A stretch of DNA of 25,220 nucleotides from an uncultured Selenomonadales bacterium (lineage in GTDB: Bacteria > Bacillota > Negativicutes > Selenomonadales > Selenomonadaceae), in assembly GCA_937915725.1 (NCBI GenBank), contig CALGGV010000319.1, positions 1 through 25,220 on the forward strand, given 5' to 3'. Every line of letters starts with the position of its first letter. Position 1 is the first letter of the stretch. Below, piece after piece: positions 1 to 6,312 of the stretch. The translations under genes were made by a program, and so were the position numbers. The notes beneath the pieces were generated by a model that saw nothing but the letters and a program-made list of their open reading frames with translations, was not told the origin of the DNA and did no database searches.

Positions 1-99
1 TAAATCACTCCCTAAATTTTCTTTAATTATAAATTATTTTTAATTTTAAAATCAATAAAAAAATCCCGCGTTTGCAGGATTCTTTTTTTTGGAAAAAAA
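1..99. repeat. Direct repeat copy 1 (leader/terminator cassette)
   Basis: This stretch matches 228-324 almost perfectly; the only differences are one-base length changes in an A-tract and a T-tract. On the minus strand it holds, in order, a rho-independent terminator (stem 62-69/74-81), a sigma70-type promoter (TTGATT at 50-55, 18 nt, TATAAT at 26-31) and an AGGGAG ribosome binding site at 8-13. It follows the Tat micro-ORF and must drive a gene starting just beyond the left edge of the window. Confidence 0.9.
56..90 (-). terminator. Terminator after the Tat micro-ORF
   Basis: An 8-bp stem with one G-U pair (62-69 with 74-81) and a 4-nt loop is followed on the minus strand by a run of T. The opposite flank is also T-rich on the plus strand (T run 83-90), so it may work both ways. 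It lies about 10 bp after the stop of the 41-codon ORF. Confidence 0.8.
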
Positions 100-225
100 T
101 TAGACTTTAGATTTTTCGCCGGAAGTCTGCGCCCCTACACTTTCGCCGCCAAAATTGTATAGTGCAACGCCAGCCGCCGCCACGCCCGCCATTTTTACGA
201 AATCCCGCCGTGAAATTTTTGACAT
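100..225 (-). CDS. 41-residue twin-arginine signal micro-protein
   Basis: The frame starts at ATG (223-225) behind an AGGGAG site 9 nt upstream and ends at TAA (100-102). The product has a textbook Tat signal: S-R-R-D-F-V-K at residues 5-11, then an Ala/Gly/Val-rich hydrophobic stretch (residues 12-23), then a short polar tail. Nothing resembling a mature domain follows; the stop comes about 18 residues after the hydrophobic core and a terminator follows at once. It has its own promoter and site for translation, so it looks like a deliberate short gene rather than debris. Small Tat-signal proteins are known near formate dehydrogenase and molybdoenzyme genes in some anaerobes, but nothing here confirms such a link. 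It could also be the remnant of a truncated exported protein. Function unknown. Confidence 0.7.
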   Translation of the reverse strand: MSKISRRDFVKMAGVAAAGVALYNFGGESVGAQTSGEKSKV

Positions 226-252
226 TTTAAATCACTCCCTAAATTTTCTTTA

Positions 253-282
253 ATTATAAATTATTTTTAATTTTAAAATCAA
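253..282 (-). promoter_or_regulatory. Promoter of the Tat micro-ORF
   Basis: On the minus strand TTGATT (277-282) is separated by 18 nt from a perfect TATAAT (253-258). Transcription would begin near 246, about 20 nt before the start codon at 225. The same promoter occurs in repeat copy 1 at 26-55. Confidence 0.65.
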
Positions 283-316
283 AAAAAAATCCCGCGTTTG
301 CAGGATTCTTTTTTTG
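282..316 (-). terminator. Terminator after the glycosylase-like gene
   Basis: Stem 288-295 with 300-307, loop of four bases, followed on the minus strand by nine T. It lies about 28 bp beyond the stop codon at 335. T residues on the other flank make it possibly bidirectional. Confidence 0.8.
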
Positions 317-334
317 GAAAAAAACTTATAGGAT

Positions 335-1111
335 TTACTTTTTCTTTTTTTGAGTAAAAGCCTTCATTGAGGCGCGGCACATTTCACGAACAGCATAATA
401 ATTTATAGTGTTTGAAGAAATTGTACCGACAAAATTTGCGGGAGTCCACAAACTAAAAATTAACTTACTGCCCCAAAGGTATGTCAACTTTGCAATTTGC
501 TTAATTTCGTCGCTATAGAAAACGCGATCCCTTTTTGCGCCTTCTTCTTCCGGGCGTTTGCCGCGCAAAAATCTAAAATTTTCGCCGCAAATAATTATAT
601 TTGGGTTGACTAATTCCAATTCGCGTTTAAGTTCTTCGGCGTCTTCAGCGGCAAAACGTTGAAGAAGTTCAAAATTACTGCGTTTTTGCCCGTCAGTTTT
701 TTTGATATTTACAATGGCGATTGAACGAATAAGCTCATCACGAATTTTCATAACTTCTTGCTTGTTGTAAGTTATAGGCGCAACAAAAGAATCTTGTATT
801 GCCTTAGTCCAAACTGCAAGCTTAAACATAAAAGTTGAAAAAGAGCCGCGCTCATTCCAATCTGCCGCAAGGTCTGCGCCGTTAGGGAATTTTTCAAGAT
901 CGTTGTAACCGCCCGCCTCATTCAAAATAAAGCAAATTCTAACTTTTTGTTTCTTCCAATTTTCAAGATTAATTATACCGTCACGAATAAATCCGCCGTA
1001 GGGTGTTTCTTGTTCCGGCATTAAATAGGGTTCGGCAGTTGAAACTTTTTCAGCGTGTTTTCTTGCCCATTCATCGAAAAGCTTTTCTAATGCAGCTGTT
1101 TGACTTGCCAC
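335..1111 (-). CDS. Uracil-DNA-glycosylase-like hypothetical protein
   Basis: 258 residues from a GTG start at 1111, supported by AAGGAGTG eight or so nt upstream. The protein has features reminiscent of the uracil-DNA glycosylase superfamily fold: an early hydrophobic strand ending in ICFILNEAG (about residues 59-67), a middle strand IAIVNIKKTDG, a strand with PNIIICGENF, and a late SLWTPANF segment. No classical UDG catalytic motif is certain, so the family placement is an inference; it may be one of the uncharacterised UDG-fold proteins with no glycosylase activity. The tail is Lys-rich (KKKK). It stands alone, with its own promoter and terminator. Its ribosome binding site can pair with TCACTC just upstream (6-bp stem), which might limit translation. 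Confidence 0.75.
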   Translation of the reverse strand: MASQTAALEKLFDEWARKHAEKVSTAEPYLMPEQETPYGGFIRDGIINLENWKKQKVRICFILNEAGGYNDLEKFPNGADLAADWNERGSFSTFMFKLAVWTKAIQDSFVAPITYNKQEVMKIRDELIRSIAIVNIKKTDGQKRSNFELLQRFAAEDAEELKRELELVNPNIIICGENFRFLRGKRPEEEGAKRDRVFYSDEIKQIAKLTYLWGSKLIFSLWTPANFVGTISSNTINYYAVREMCRASMKAFTQKKKK

Positions 1112-1143
1112 AAATAATCACTCCTTTTATTTGAGTGAGATAA

Positions 1144-1171
1144 TTTTTACACAAAATTTTATTTACGTCAA
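1144..1171 (-). promoter_or_regulatory. Possible promoter of the glycosylase-like gene
   Basis: On the minus strand TTGACG (1166-1171) precedes an AT-rich TG-TAAAAA stretch 16 nt on. The -35 match is good, the -10 match only moderate. It lies in the 66-bp gap after the ABC-F gene. Confidence 0.4.
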
Positions 1172-1177
1172 GCTTAA

Positions 1178-2830
1178 TTATTCTAACCACGCCGCGTAAA
1201 GTTCGTCAATTTCTAAAAGTTTTGCCTCATGTGCCGCCGCCAATTCTGAAAGTTTTTCCGGCGCGGTTGCCGTGTTTATTTCGTGTTCAATCATTTTCAA
1301 TTCCATTTCTGCCATTTTAATTTGCGCCTCAAGTTTTTCAAGCTGTTGCAAAGTTTTTTCCGGCGGCGCAGATTTTTTTTGTTGTGAAGATTCTTTTTGC
1401 GGCTTAGACTTTGAAATTTTTTCTGATTTTTCAACGGGCGCGGCTTTATCTTCAAATTCTATAACGCGGCTTGTTACGGCGTCCAGTAAATATCTGTCGT
1501 GCGTTACGATTAAAATTGTTCCGTCAAAATTTCTAAGTGCATTTTCAATCGCCTCTCGCGCAGGCAAATCTAAATGGTTTGTCGGCTCGTCAAGGATTAA
1601 AAAATTTGCGCCGGTTAAAATTAATTTGGCAAGAGCAACGCGGGTTTTTTCGCCGCCTGACATTGCAGAAATTGGTTTTTCGACAACCTGCGCGCCTAAA
1701 TCAAGCCTTGCAAGTTCGGCGCGGGCGCGTTCATTCGTCAAATTAAATTCGTTTTGCAATTCTTCAATCGCAGTAAGATTTTCATTTAGTTCTTCGTGTC
1801 CTTGCGAAAGATAACCAATTTGCACACGGTTGCCGATTTTTACAGTGCCGGAATCATTTTTTAAATCGCCTACGATAATTTTTAAAAGCGTGGATTTTCC
1901 GATACCATTTTTGCCGATTAAGCCGACCTTTTCGCCCTTGCGAATTTCCATTGAAAAATTTTTGATAATATTTTTGAAGTTGACATTTTCCAAAATTAAA
2001 ACGCGGTTAGCAGATTCTGCGGCGTCGCCAAGTTTAACTTTGACAAATTCAGTTGACGGCGGCTTTTCCAAACGTTCCATTTTATCAAGCGCAATTTGAC
2101 GACTGCGGGCGCGGCGTGCAGTGGAGGCGCGGACTTTGTTTCGGCGCACAAAATCTTCAAGTTTTGCAATTTCTTCCTGTTGTTTTTCGTAAGCTTTAAG
2201 TTCAAATTCCCGCCGCTCCGCCTTAAGCTGTACAAATTTTTCATAATTTGCAGAATAAACCGTTGCCTTGCCGTTTTCAATGTCAACAATTTTATCAACG
2301 CAATTTTGAAGAAATTTTCTGTCGTGCGTGACGGCAATAACTGTGTAGCGATAATTTTTCAAAAAATCTTCCAAAAAATCAATGGCGTAAATGTCAAGGT
2401 GGTTGGTGGGCTCGTCAAGAATCAAAATGCGCGGCTCGTCCAGCAAAGACTTTGCAAGCGCAATTTTGGCAGTTTCGCCGCCGGAAAATTCGTTAGGATT
2501 TTTGGCAAGGTCTGTTTCAGTAAAACCTAAGCCGAATAAAATTTTTTTGGCTTGAAATTCTGCGACGCCCGCGCTTAACATTTCGGCAAGCAACGTAGAT
2601 TTTTTAAATTGCGGAATTTGTTCGGCGTAGCCAATATCTTCCTTGTGAATACCGCTGATAGTTCCGGCGTCAAATTCTTCTGCGCCAATGATAATTTTTA
2701 GGAGCGTGGATTTACCCGCGCCGTTTTTTCCCACAATGCCGATTTTTTCGCCGTCCATAATTTTAAAACTTACGTCAGAAAAAATCAGCCGTTCGCCATA
2801 AAATTTTGTAACTTTATCAAGTTGAATCAT
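1178..2830 (-). CDS. ABC-F family ATP-binding protein
   Basis: 550 residues, the usual size for ABC-F translation factors. It has two ATPase cassettes without membrane segments: first Walker A GKNGAGKST at 34-42, signature FSGGE, Walker B ILILDEPTNHLD; second Walker A GKNGIGKST near 310, signature MSGGE, Walker B FLILDEPTNHLD. The linker between them is long, charged and Arg/Lys-rich (about residues 200-265), as expected for the P-site tRNA interaction region. The C-terminal 80 residues are Lys/Glu/Gln-rich and predicted coiled coil, as in YdiF and Uup. ABC-F proteins bind the ribosomal E site and relieve stalled or antibiotic-bound ribosomes; whether this one gives antibiotic resistance cannot be told. 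A 500-bp structured non-coding region lies upstream. The ribosome binding site before ATG 2830 is weak. Confidence 0.95.
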   Translation of the reverse strand: MIQLDKVTKFYGERLIFSDVSFKIMDGEKIGIVGKNGAGKSTLLKIIIGAEEFDAGTISGIHKEDIGYAEQIPQFKKSTLLAEMLSAGVAEFQAKKILFGLGFTETDLAKNPNEFSGGETAKIALAKSLLDEPRILILDEPTNHLDIYAIDFLEDFLKNYRYTVIAVTHDRKFLQNCVDKIVDIENGKATVYSANYEKFVQLKAERREFELKAYEKQQEEIAKLEDFVRRNKVRASTARRARSRQIALDKMERLEKPPSTEFVKVKLGDAAESANRVLILENVNFKNIIKNFSMEIRKGEKVGLIGKNGIGKSTLLKIIVGDLKNDSGTVKIGNRVQIGYLSQGHEELNENLTAIEELQNEFNLTNERARAELARLDLGAQVVEKPISAMSGGEKTRVALAKLILTGANFLILDEPTNHLDLPAREAIENALRNFDGTILIVTHDRYLLDAVTSRVIEFEDKAAPVEKSEKISKSKPQKESSQQKKSAPPEKTLQQLEKLEAQIKMAEMELKMIEHEINTATAPEKLSELAAAHEAKLLEIDELYAAWLE

Positions 2831-2928
2831 TTTTCTCTGTATACTTTTTCCTATTATTTATTAATTTCTTTTGAAAAAAATTTAACTTACCAAGAGTTAA
2901 AATTGTAGAAATCCTTAGAGTATGTTTA

Positions 2929-3081
2929 CAAAGAAAGAAGTTGGCGCGCGCATGACGCCCGCCGCACTCCGTTTTTGCTTGTGACTTTAACTTTAGGTAA
3001 CGTGAGAAAACGCGGCGGTTATCTTTAAATTTTTGAAAAGTTCGACGCGAAAAACGCAGGCGGGCGTCGATTCTTTCTTTG
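2929..3081. repeat. Long imperfect inverted repeat
   Basis: Three nested complementary blocks pair in order: CAAAGAAAGAA (2929-2939) with TTCTTTCTTTG (3071-3081), GACGCCCGCC (2954-2963) with GGCGGGCGTC (3059-3068), and CGTTTTT (2970-2976) with AAAAACG (3050-3056). All three pairings are exact and concentric, so the arrangement is very unlikely by chance. No T-run follows on either strand, so it is not a simple terminator. Confidence 0.8.
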
Positions 3082-3084
3082 CCA

Positions 3085-3115
3085 GGCGTTTCTTTCTTTT
3101 TAAGAAAGAAATGCC
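3085..3115. repeat. 14-bp hairpin next to the long inverted repeat
   Basis: The arms 3085-3098 and 3102-3115 pair over 14 bp with a single G-U and a 3-nt TTT loop. The AAGAAAGAA arm repeats the sequence at 2930-2939, so the two structures could exchange partners. No T-run follows. Confidence 0.75.
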
Positions 3116-3332
3116 GACTTGTTAATTCTTAAAAACTTTGTAAAAAAATCCTAGAAAAGTTTCTTTTAGTTTGAGTTTATAACGTCCAACGCAGTCTTAG
3201 TTTTTGCCGGTAAAATTGGACGCGAGAGCAAATTTTCCTATTCGTCGAATTTGCAACCGGACGACTGAAGATTCTTTCGTTGCTATTTTCTTTTTTACTT
3301 TGGAAAAATAAAGTACATTTACTAATAAAAAA

Positions 3333-3590
3333 TTACTTAAAATAATTAAGATAAATAACTAAGCCGATAATGCCGGGCACGCCAAAAATTCCAACAATCA
3401 AGCAATGAATAAAAGTAATTTTTATAACAAAAACATTTAGGAAATTAAAAAGGTAAAGCATAATTGCACCAAGAACGCTATTTTTCAGCAGCCAAAAAGG
3501 CAAAGAAACAAGCTGTATCAAAACAACGATAATTGCAACGCCGATAATTGGACCAAGTAAAACTCCAAAATCAAACATTTCCCATTCCAT
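3333..3590 (-). CDS. bofA: BofA family membrane protein
   Basis: 85 residues from ATG 3588-3590 with AAGGAGG at the right distance; a longer upstream reading frame exists but would overlap recR by about 100 bp and lacks a site. Almost the whole chain is hydrophobic, with two or three membrane spans, and the second half (LLKNSVLGAIMLYLFN ... IVGIFGVPGIIGLVIYL) matches the conserved core of the BofA family. In spore formers BofA helps hold the SpoIVFB protease inactive until sigma-K processing. The recR-bofA order is the classical Firmicute arrangement. BofA homologues also occur in Negativicutes that are not known to sporulate, so sporulation cannot be concluded from this gene. Confidence 0.85.
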   Translation of the reverse strand: MEWEMFDFGVLLGPIIGVAIIVVLIQLVSLPFWLLKNSVLGAIMLYLFNFLNVFVIKITFIHCLIVGIFGVPGIIGLVIYLNYFK

Positions 3591-3603
3591 AAAATAGCCT
3601 CCT

Positions 3604-4203
3604 TTAAATTGGCACGCGGTTTTCAATCGCCTTAGCAATGGTAATGCTGTCAGTACCGGCAAAATCCGCGCCAACCGACATTCCCTGCGCGAGTTTCGTA
3701 ACTTTGACATTGGCGGGCTTTAAAAGTTTTGCGATAAAATGCGCGGTTGCCGTTCCTTCAACATTCGGTTCAAACGCAATTATAACTTCGTGAATGTCAT
3801 TTGAGTAAACGCGCTCCACCAATTCTTTCAGCCGAATATCTTCCTGCGTAATTCCCGCCATTGGCGAAATTAAACCGCCGGTAACGTGATATTTTCCCGT
3901 GTAAAATCCGGCGCGTTCAATGGCGTCCAAATCCTTTGCATCTTTGACAACGCAAATTGTCTGTCCGTCGCGTTTTTCTGAACTGCAAATTTCGCAAATG
4001 TCATAGCTTTTATCAATCGTATTAAAACAAATAGCGCAAGAATGAGTTTCAGTTTTAATATTTTTTATGGCGGCGGCTAAATTTTCTACGTCGTCATTTT
4101 TCATTTCTACGATATGATAAGCAAGCCGAGCGGCAGTTTTTGCACCGACGCCCGGCAATTTCATTAACGACTCAATTAAAGCCGTCATAGCTTTTGAACT
4201 CAT
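3604..4203 (-). CDS. recR: Recombination mediator RecR
   Basis: 199 residues, typical RecR length. The N-terminal helix-hairpin-helix region (LMKLPGVGAKTAARLAYH, about 13-30) is followed by a four-Cys zinc site (C56, C59, C70, C73) and a Toprim domain starting near ICVVKDAKD (84-92). RecR forms a ring-shaped clamp and works with RecO/RecF to load RecA on gapped DNA. The start ATG 4203 has AGGTGAAG upstream. bofA follows 13 bp later with its ribosome binding site in the gap. In many Firmicutes dnaX and the ybaB-like gene precede recR; here two VOC genes do, so the usual dnaX context is broken. Confidence 0.97.
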   Translation of the reverse strand: MSSKAMTALIESLMKLPGVGAKTAARLAYHIVEMKNDDVENLAAAIKNIKTETHSCAICFNTIDKSYDICEICSSEKRDGQTICVVKDAKDLDAIERAGFYTGKYHVTGGLISPMAGITQEDIRLKELVERVYSNDIHEVIIAFEPNVEGTATAHFIAKLLKPANVKVTKLAQGMSVGADFAGTDSITIAKAIENRVPI

Positions 4204-4338
4204 ATTTACTTCACCTGTTAAGGTCTGAATCCTTTTTGAATAGTTTCTTCACGTGTTGCAAGTGGTACTTAGTTTTTAGGATTCATTTGGTTGACAGAAT
4301 CTAAAAAAATTTTGCATAAATCAACGCTGCCATTCAAA

Positions 4339-4728
4339 TTAATACCTAAAACCTAATCCCCAATCTTTTGGCACAATTTCAATCAAATAACCGTCCGGGT
4401 CTTTAATCCAATAAAGTCCCGCTACTTTGTGCTCTTTGAAGATACAATTCATTTTTTTATGTTTTTCGTAAGCGGCGTTGAAATCGTCAACCATAAAGGC
4501 AAGATGCGATAAACTGTCGCCAACATTGTAAGGAAAGGCGCGGCTTTTTATTTCCTGCAATTCCAAAACGTGATCACTTCGGTAAGGGTCGCCCATATAA
4601 ATAAATATGTAGCTTTTAGTTTCAAGGCGGGCAATTTCGGTTAAGCCGAGAGCCTCTTCATAAAATTTTAAACTGCGCTCAATGTCAAAAACTGTCAAAT
4701 TTGTATGGTCAAATTTAAAGTGCGGCAT
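4339..4728 (-). CDS. VOC / glyoxalase family protein, second of a pair
   Basis: 129 residues. The start is taken as ATG 4726-4728 because GAGG lies seven nt upstream; an earlier in-frame ATG at 4764 would overlap the preceding gene and has no site. Glyoxalase-I-like metal ligands are all in place: His near residue 7 (FDHTNL), Glu in LELQ, His in SHLAF and Glu in YLIEIVP. GloA-type enzymes isomerise hemithioacetals of methylglyoxal, but the VOC superfamily covers many reactions, so the substrate is open. It lies 17 bp after a clear paralogue, with long stretches of identity such as RSLKFY and DPDGYL, showing tandem duplication. Confidence 0.9.
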   Translation of the reverse strand: MPHFKFDHTNLTVFDIERSLKFYEEALGLTEIARLETKSYIFIYMGDPYRSDHVLELQEIKSRAFPYNVGDSLSHLAFMVDDFNAAYEKHKKMNCIFKEHKVAGLYWIKDPDGYLIEIVPKDWGLGFRY

Positions 4729-4745
4729 CTTTTTCGCCTCAAAAA

Positions 4746-5123
4746 TTAAAAATCTTTTCCCCAATTTTCCGGCAAAACTTCCAACAAATAGCCGTCGGGG
4801 TCTGAAATAAAATAAATTCCCAAATTTTTAACTTCGTTGCAAATGCAGTTTAATTTTTTGTGTCGTTGATAAGCCGCGTCAAAATCTTTTACAGTGAAGG
4901 CAAGATGAAATTTGTTTTCGCCGAGCTTGTAAGGCGTTTGTCGATTTTTAAACCACTGCAACTCCAGCTGATGTTGACTTTTGAAAGAATCGCCCAAATA
5001 TACCAAAATAAAATCTTCAAATTCAAGGCGGCTAATTTCGGTTAAGTCCAACGCCTCCTTGTAAAATTTCAAACTGCGCTGCAAATCCAAAACATTTAGG
5101 TTGTTATGTGCAAATTTAAACAT
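4746..5123 (-). CDS. VOC / glyoxalase family protein, first of a pair
   Basis: 125 residues, starting at ATG 5123 behind GAGGGAT. The single VOC module keeps the four expected metal ligands: His6 (FAHNNL), Glu in LELQ, His in FHLAF and Glu in LLEVLPE. Its downstream neighbour is a paralogue. The two are probably cotranscribed and may form homo- or heterodimers, as single-module VOC enzymes need two chains per active site pair. A perfect 15-nt palindrome (5136-5150) overlaps the leader, next to the ribosome binding site. Confidence 0.9.
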   Translation of the reverse strand: MFKFAHNNLNVLDLQRSLKFYKEALDLTEISRLEFEDFILVYLGDSFKSQHQLELQWFKNRQTPYKLGENKFHLAFTVKDFDAAYQRHKKLNCICNEVKNLGIYFISDPDGYLLEVLPENWGKDF

Positions 5124-5135
5124 TTTTTATCCCTC

Positions 5136-5150
5136 GAAGTTTTAAACTTC
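5136..5150. promoter_or_regulatory. Palindrome in the VOC gene leader
   Basis: GAAGTTTTAAACTTC is a perfect palindrome around a central T, starting 13 bp upstream of the start codon. It could be an operator or an RNA stem that affects the adjacent GAGGG site. No regulator gene is nearby. Confidence 0.4.
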
Positions 5151-5189
5151 ATTAAATTTTTTATTTTGACTGAGTAAAAGAAAAATCGC

Positions 5190-5303
5190 CTAAAATCGAT
5201 TTTAAGCCGCCTTTCAAAACTTTTTAATATAAAGTTATCGTACAAGTAGTTGAACGGGGCTTGTCGGGCTTGTCAGCGCGTGTACGGGGCTAATTTTTTA
5301 AAG
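5190..5303 (-). repeat. Dispersed about 111-bp repeat, copy C (inverted)
   Basis: Read on the minus strand this is a diverged copy of the tandem repeats at 9261-9495. Shared landmarks in the same order are TTTAAAAA-TTA, an ACGCGCTG block, GACAAGCCCC followed by TTCAA, ACGATA(A)CTTTATA, and the end block CTTAAAATCGATTTT. The end carries a perfect palindrome TAAAATCGATTTTA at 5191-5204. The fabD stop codon (5290-5292) lies inside the element. Confidence 0.75.
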
Positions 5304-6219
5304 TATCGATACAAATTTTTAAGCTGTCAATATTTTCAACATTGAAACTTTTAATTTGCTTGTCGATACGGCGATTAAAACCACAGAGAGTTTTACCCGG
5401 TCCGCACTCAACAAAAATATCTGCGCCAAAATTCTGCATAGATTTTACACAGTCAATCCATTTCACGGGGTGATCAGCCTGCGCGACGAGGTTATTTTTA
5501 ATTTCAGCGGCTGAAGTTTCAAGGTTGCCGTTGAAATTTGCGGCTATTGGAAAGGCAGCATTTTTAATTTCGATTTTATCAAGTTCAGCTGAAAGTTTTT
5601 CTGCGGCAGGTTTCATCAGCGTTGAATGGAAGGGCGCACTTACCGGCAAAACAACCGCCTTTTTGGCTCCTGCGGCTTTTAACTTTTCAACGGCAAAATC
5701 TACGCCTTTAACCGTTCCCGCGATGACAGTTTGTCCGGGACAATTAAAATTAACCGCCTGAACTTCATCAGAAATTTCATTGCAAATATCAACAATAATT
5801 TTATCGTCAAGCCCGATAATCGCCGCCATTGAACCTTCACCGACTGGAACAGCCTCTTGCATAAATTGCCCGCGTTTGTGTACCAAAATTACCGCGTCAC
5901 GAAATTTTAAAGAACCCGCCGCAACCAGTGCCGAATATTCGCCTAAACTGTGTCCGCCCGCAACTTCAGCTGTAATTCCTTCAGATTTTAAAATTTCAGC
6001 CGCAATTACACTTACAATTAAAATCGCCGGTTGAGTGTTTGCAGTAAGTTTTAAATCGTCTTCCGAGCCTTCAAAGCACATTTTTTTTATTGAATAGCCG
6101 AGCGCGTCGTCTGCCTCATCGAAAAAATTTTTAGCCACGTCGAAATTGTCATAAAAATCTTTACCCATTCCTACAAATTGTGCGCCCTGTCCCGGAAATA
6201 CGAATGCGATTTTTGACAT
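5290..6219 (-). CDS. fabD: Malonyl-CoA:ACP transacylase
   Basis: 309 residues, as usual for FabD. It transfers malonyl groups from CoA to acyl carrier protein for fatty acid elongation. The start is ATG 6217-6219 with AAAGGAG upstream; an earlier in-frame ATG (6288) falls in intergenic repeats. Visible motifs are the N-terminal FVFPGQGAQ, the nucleophile motif GHSLGEY with Ser91, the carboxylate-binding Arg116 (HKRGQ) and the catalytic His198 (APFHS). It follows fabK in what looks like one operon. The genes usually next in line (fabG, acpP, fabF) are not found here; a dispersed repeat starts inside the last codons instead. Confidence 0.96.
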   Translation of the reverse strand: MSKIAFVFPGQGAQFVGMGKDFYDNFDVAKNFFDEADDALGYSIKKMCFEGSEDDLKLTANTQPAILIVSVIAAEILKSEGITAEVAGGHSLGEYSALVAAGSLKFRDAVILVHKRGQFMQEAVPVGEGSMAAIIGLDDKIIVDICNEISDEVQAVNFNCPGQTVIAGTVKGVDFAVEKLKAAGAKKAVVLPVSAPFHSTLMKPAAEKLSAELDKIEIKNAAFPIAANFNGNLETSAAEIKNNLVAQADHPVKWIDCVKSMQNFGADIFVECGPGKTLCGFNRRIDKQIKSFNVENIDSLKICIDTLKN

Positions 6220-6243
6220 TGTAAAACTCCTTTCAGTTGATTT

Positions 6244-6312
6244 TAGGCAGTAGGCAGTAGTAAAAAGGCAGTAGGGAATTGTTATCACTTTTGCCTTTTG
6301 CCTTTTGCCTTA
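6244..6312. repeat. Facing 7-nt tandem arrays between fabK and fabD
   Basis: The left half repeats a TAGGCAG-like heptamer (6244-6276, partly degenerate); the right half is TTTTGCC three times (6289-6309). GGCA in the left array can pair with TGCC in the right one, in register, giving a long interrupted hairpin in the fabK-fabD mRNA. It occupies nearly the whole gap between the two genes. Confidence 0.8.

Larger units (their letters stand above)
228..324. repeat. Direct repeat copy 2 (leader/terminator cassette)
   Basis: Second copy of the cassette at 1-99, offset 227 bp. It separates the glycosylase-like gene from the Tat micro-ORF and contains the terminator of the first and the promoter and ribosome binding site of the second. 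Two copies around a 126-bp gene indicate a tandem duplication or recombination between leaders. Confidence 0.9.
2831..3332. other. Gene-free region rich in inverted repeats
   Basis: No convincing gene is present in either strand over 502 bp. It contains a long broken inverted repeat (2929-3081), a compact hairpin (3085-3115) and a smaller inverted pair CGTCCAA/TTGGACG (3183-3189 with 3216-3222). Its GC-rich blocks stand out from the surrounding AT-rich spacers. It precedes the ABC-F gene, so it could be its 5-prime leader, an independent RNA, or a decayed mobile repeat. Confidence 0.7.

Noticed and set aside
1..324. Insertion sequence ends flanking the Tat micro-ORF
   Set aside because: The flanking copies are direct, not inverted, no transposase frame is present, and each copy explains itself as a promoter/terminator cassette.
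1272..1814. Plus-strand open frame of 180 codons inside the ABC-F gene
   Set aside because: Product is a low-complexity Ser/Phe/Cys-rich mirror of the ABC-F sequence, which has all expected motifs in the other strand.
3591..3710. Upstream extension of bofA into recR
   Set aside because: The extension is the out-of-frame recR sequence and has no ribosome site; ATG 3590 has a perfect one.
4204..4300. T-box-like AGTGGTAC string and GAATCCT/AGGATTC inverted pair upstream of recR
   Set aside because: The string is on the plus strand, where no gene follows, and the rest of the T-box consensus is missing.
6244..6312. CRISPR-like appearance of short repeats
   Set aside because: Units are 7 nt without spacers and no cas genes are present; this is a tandem array hairpin.
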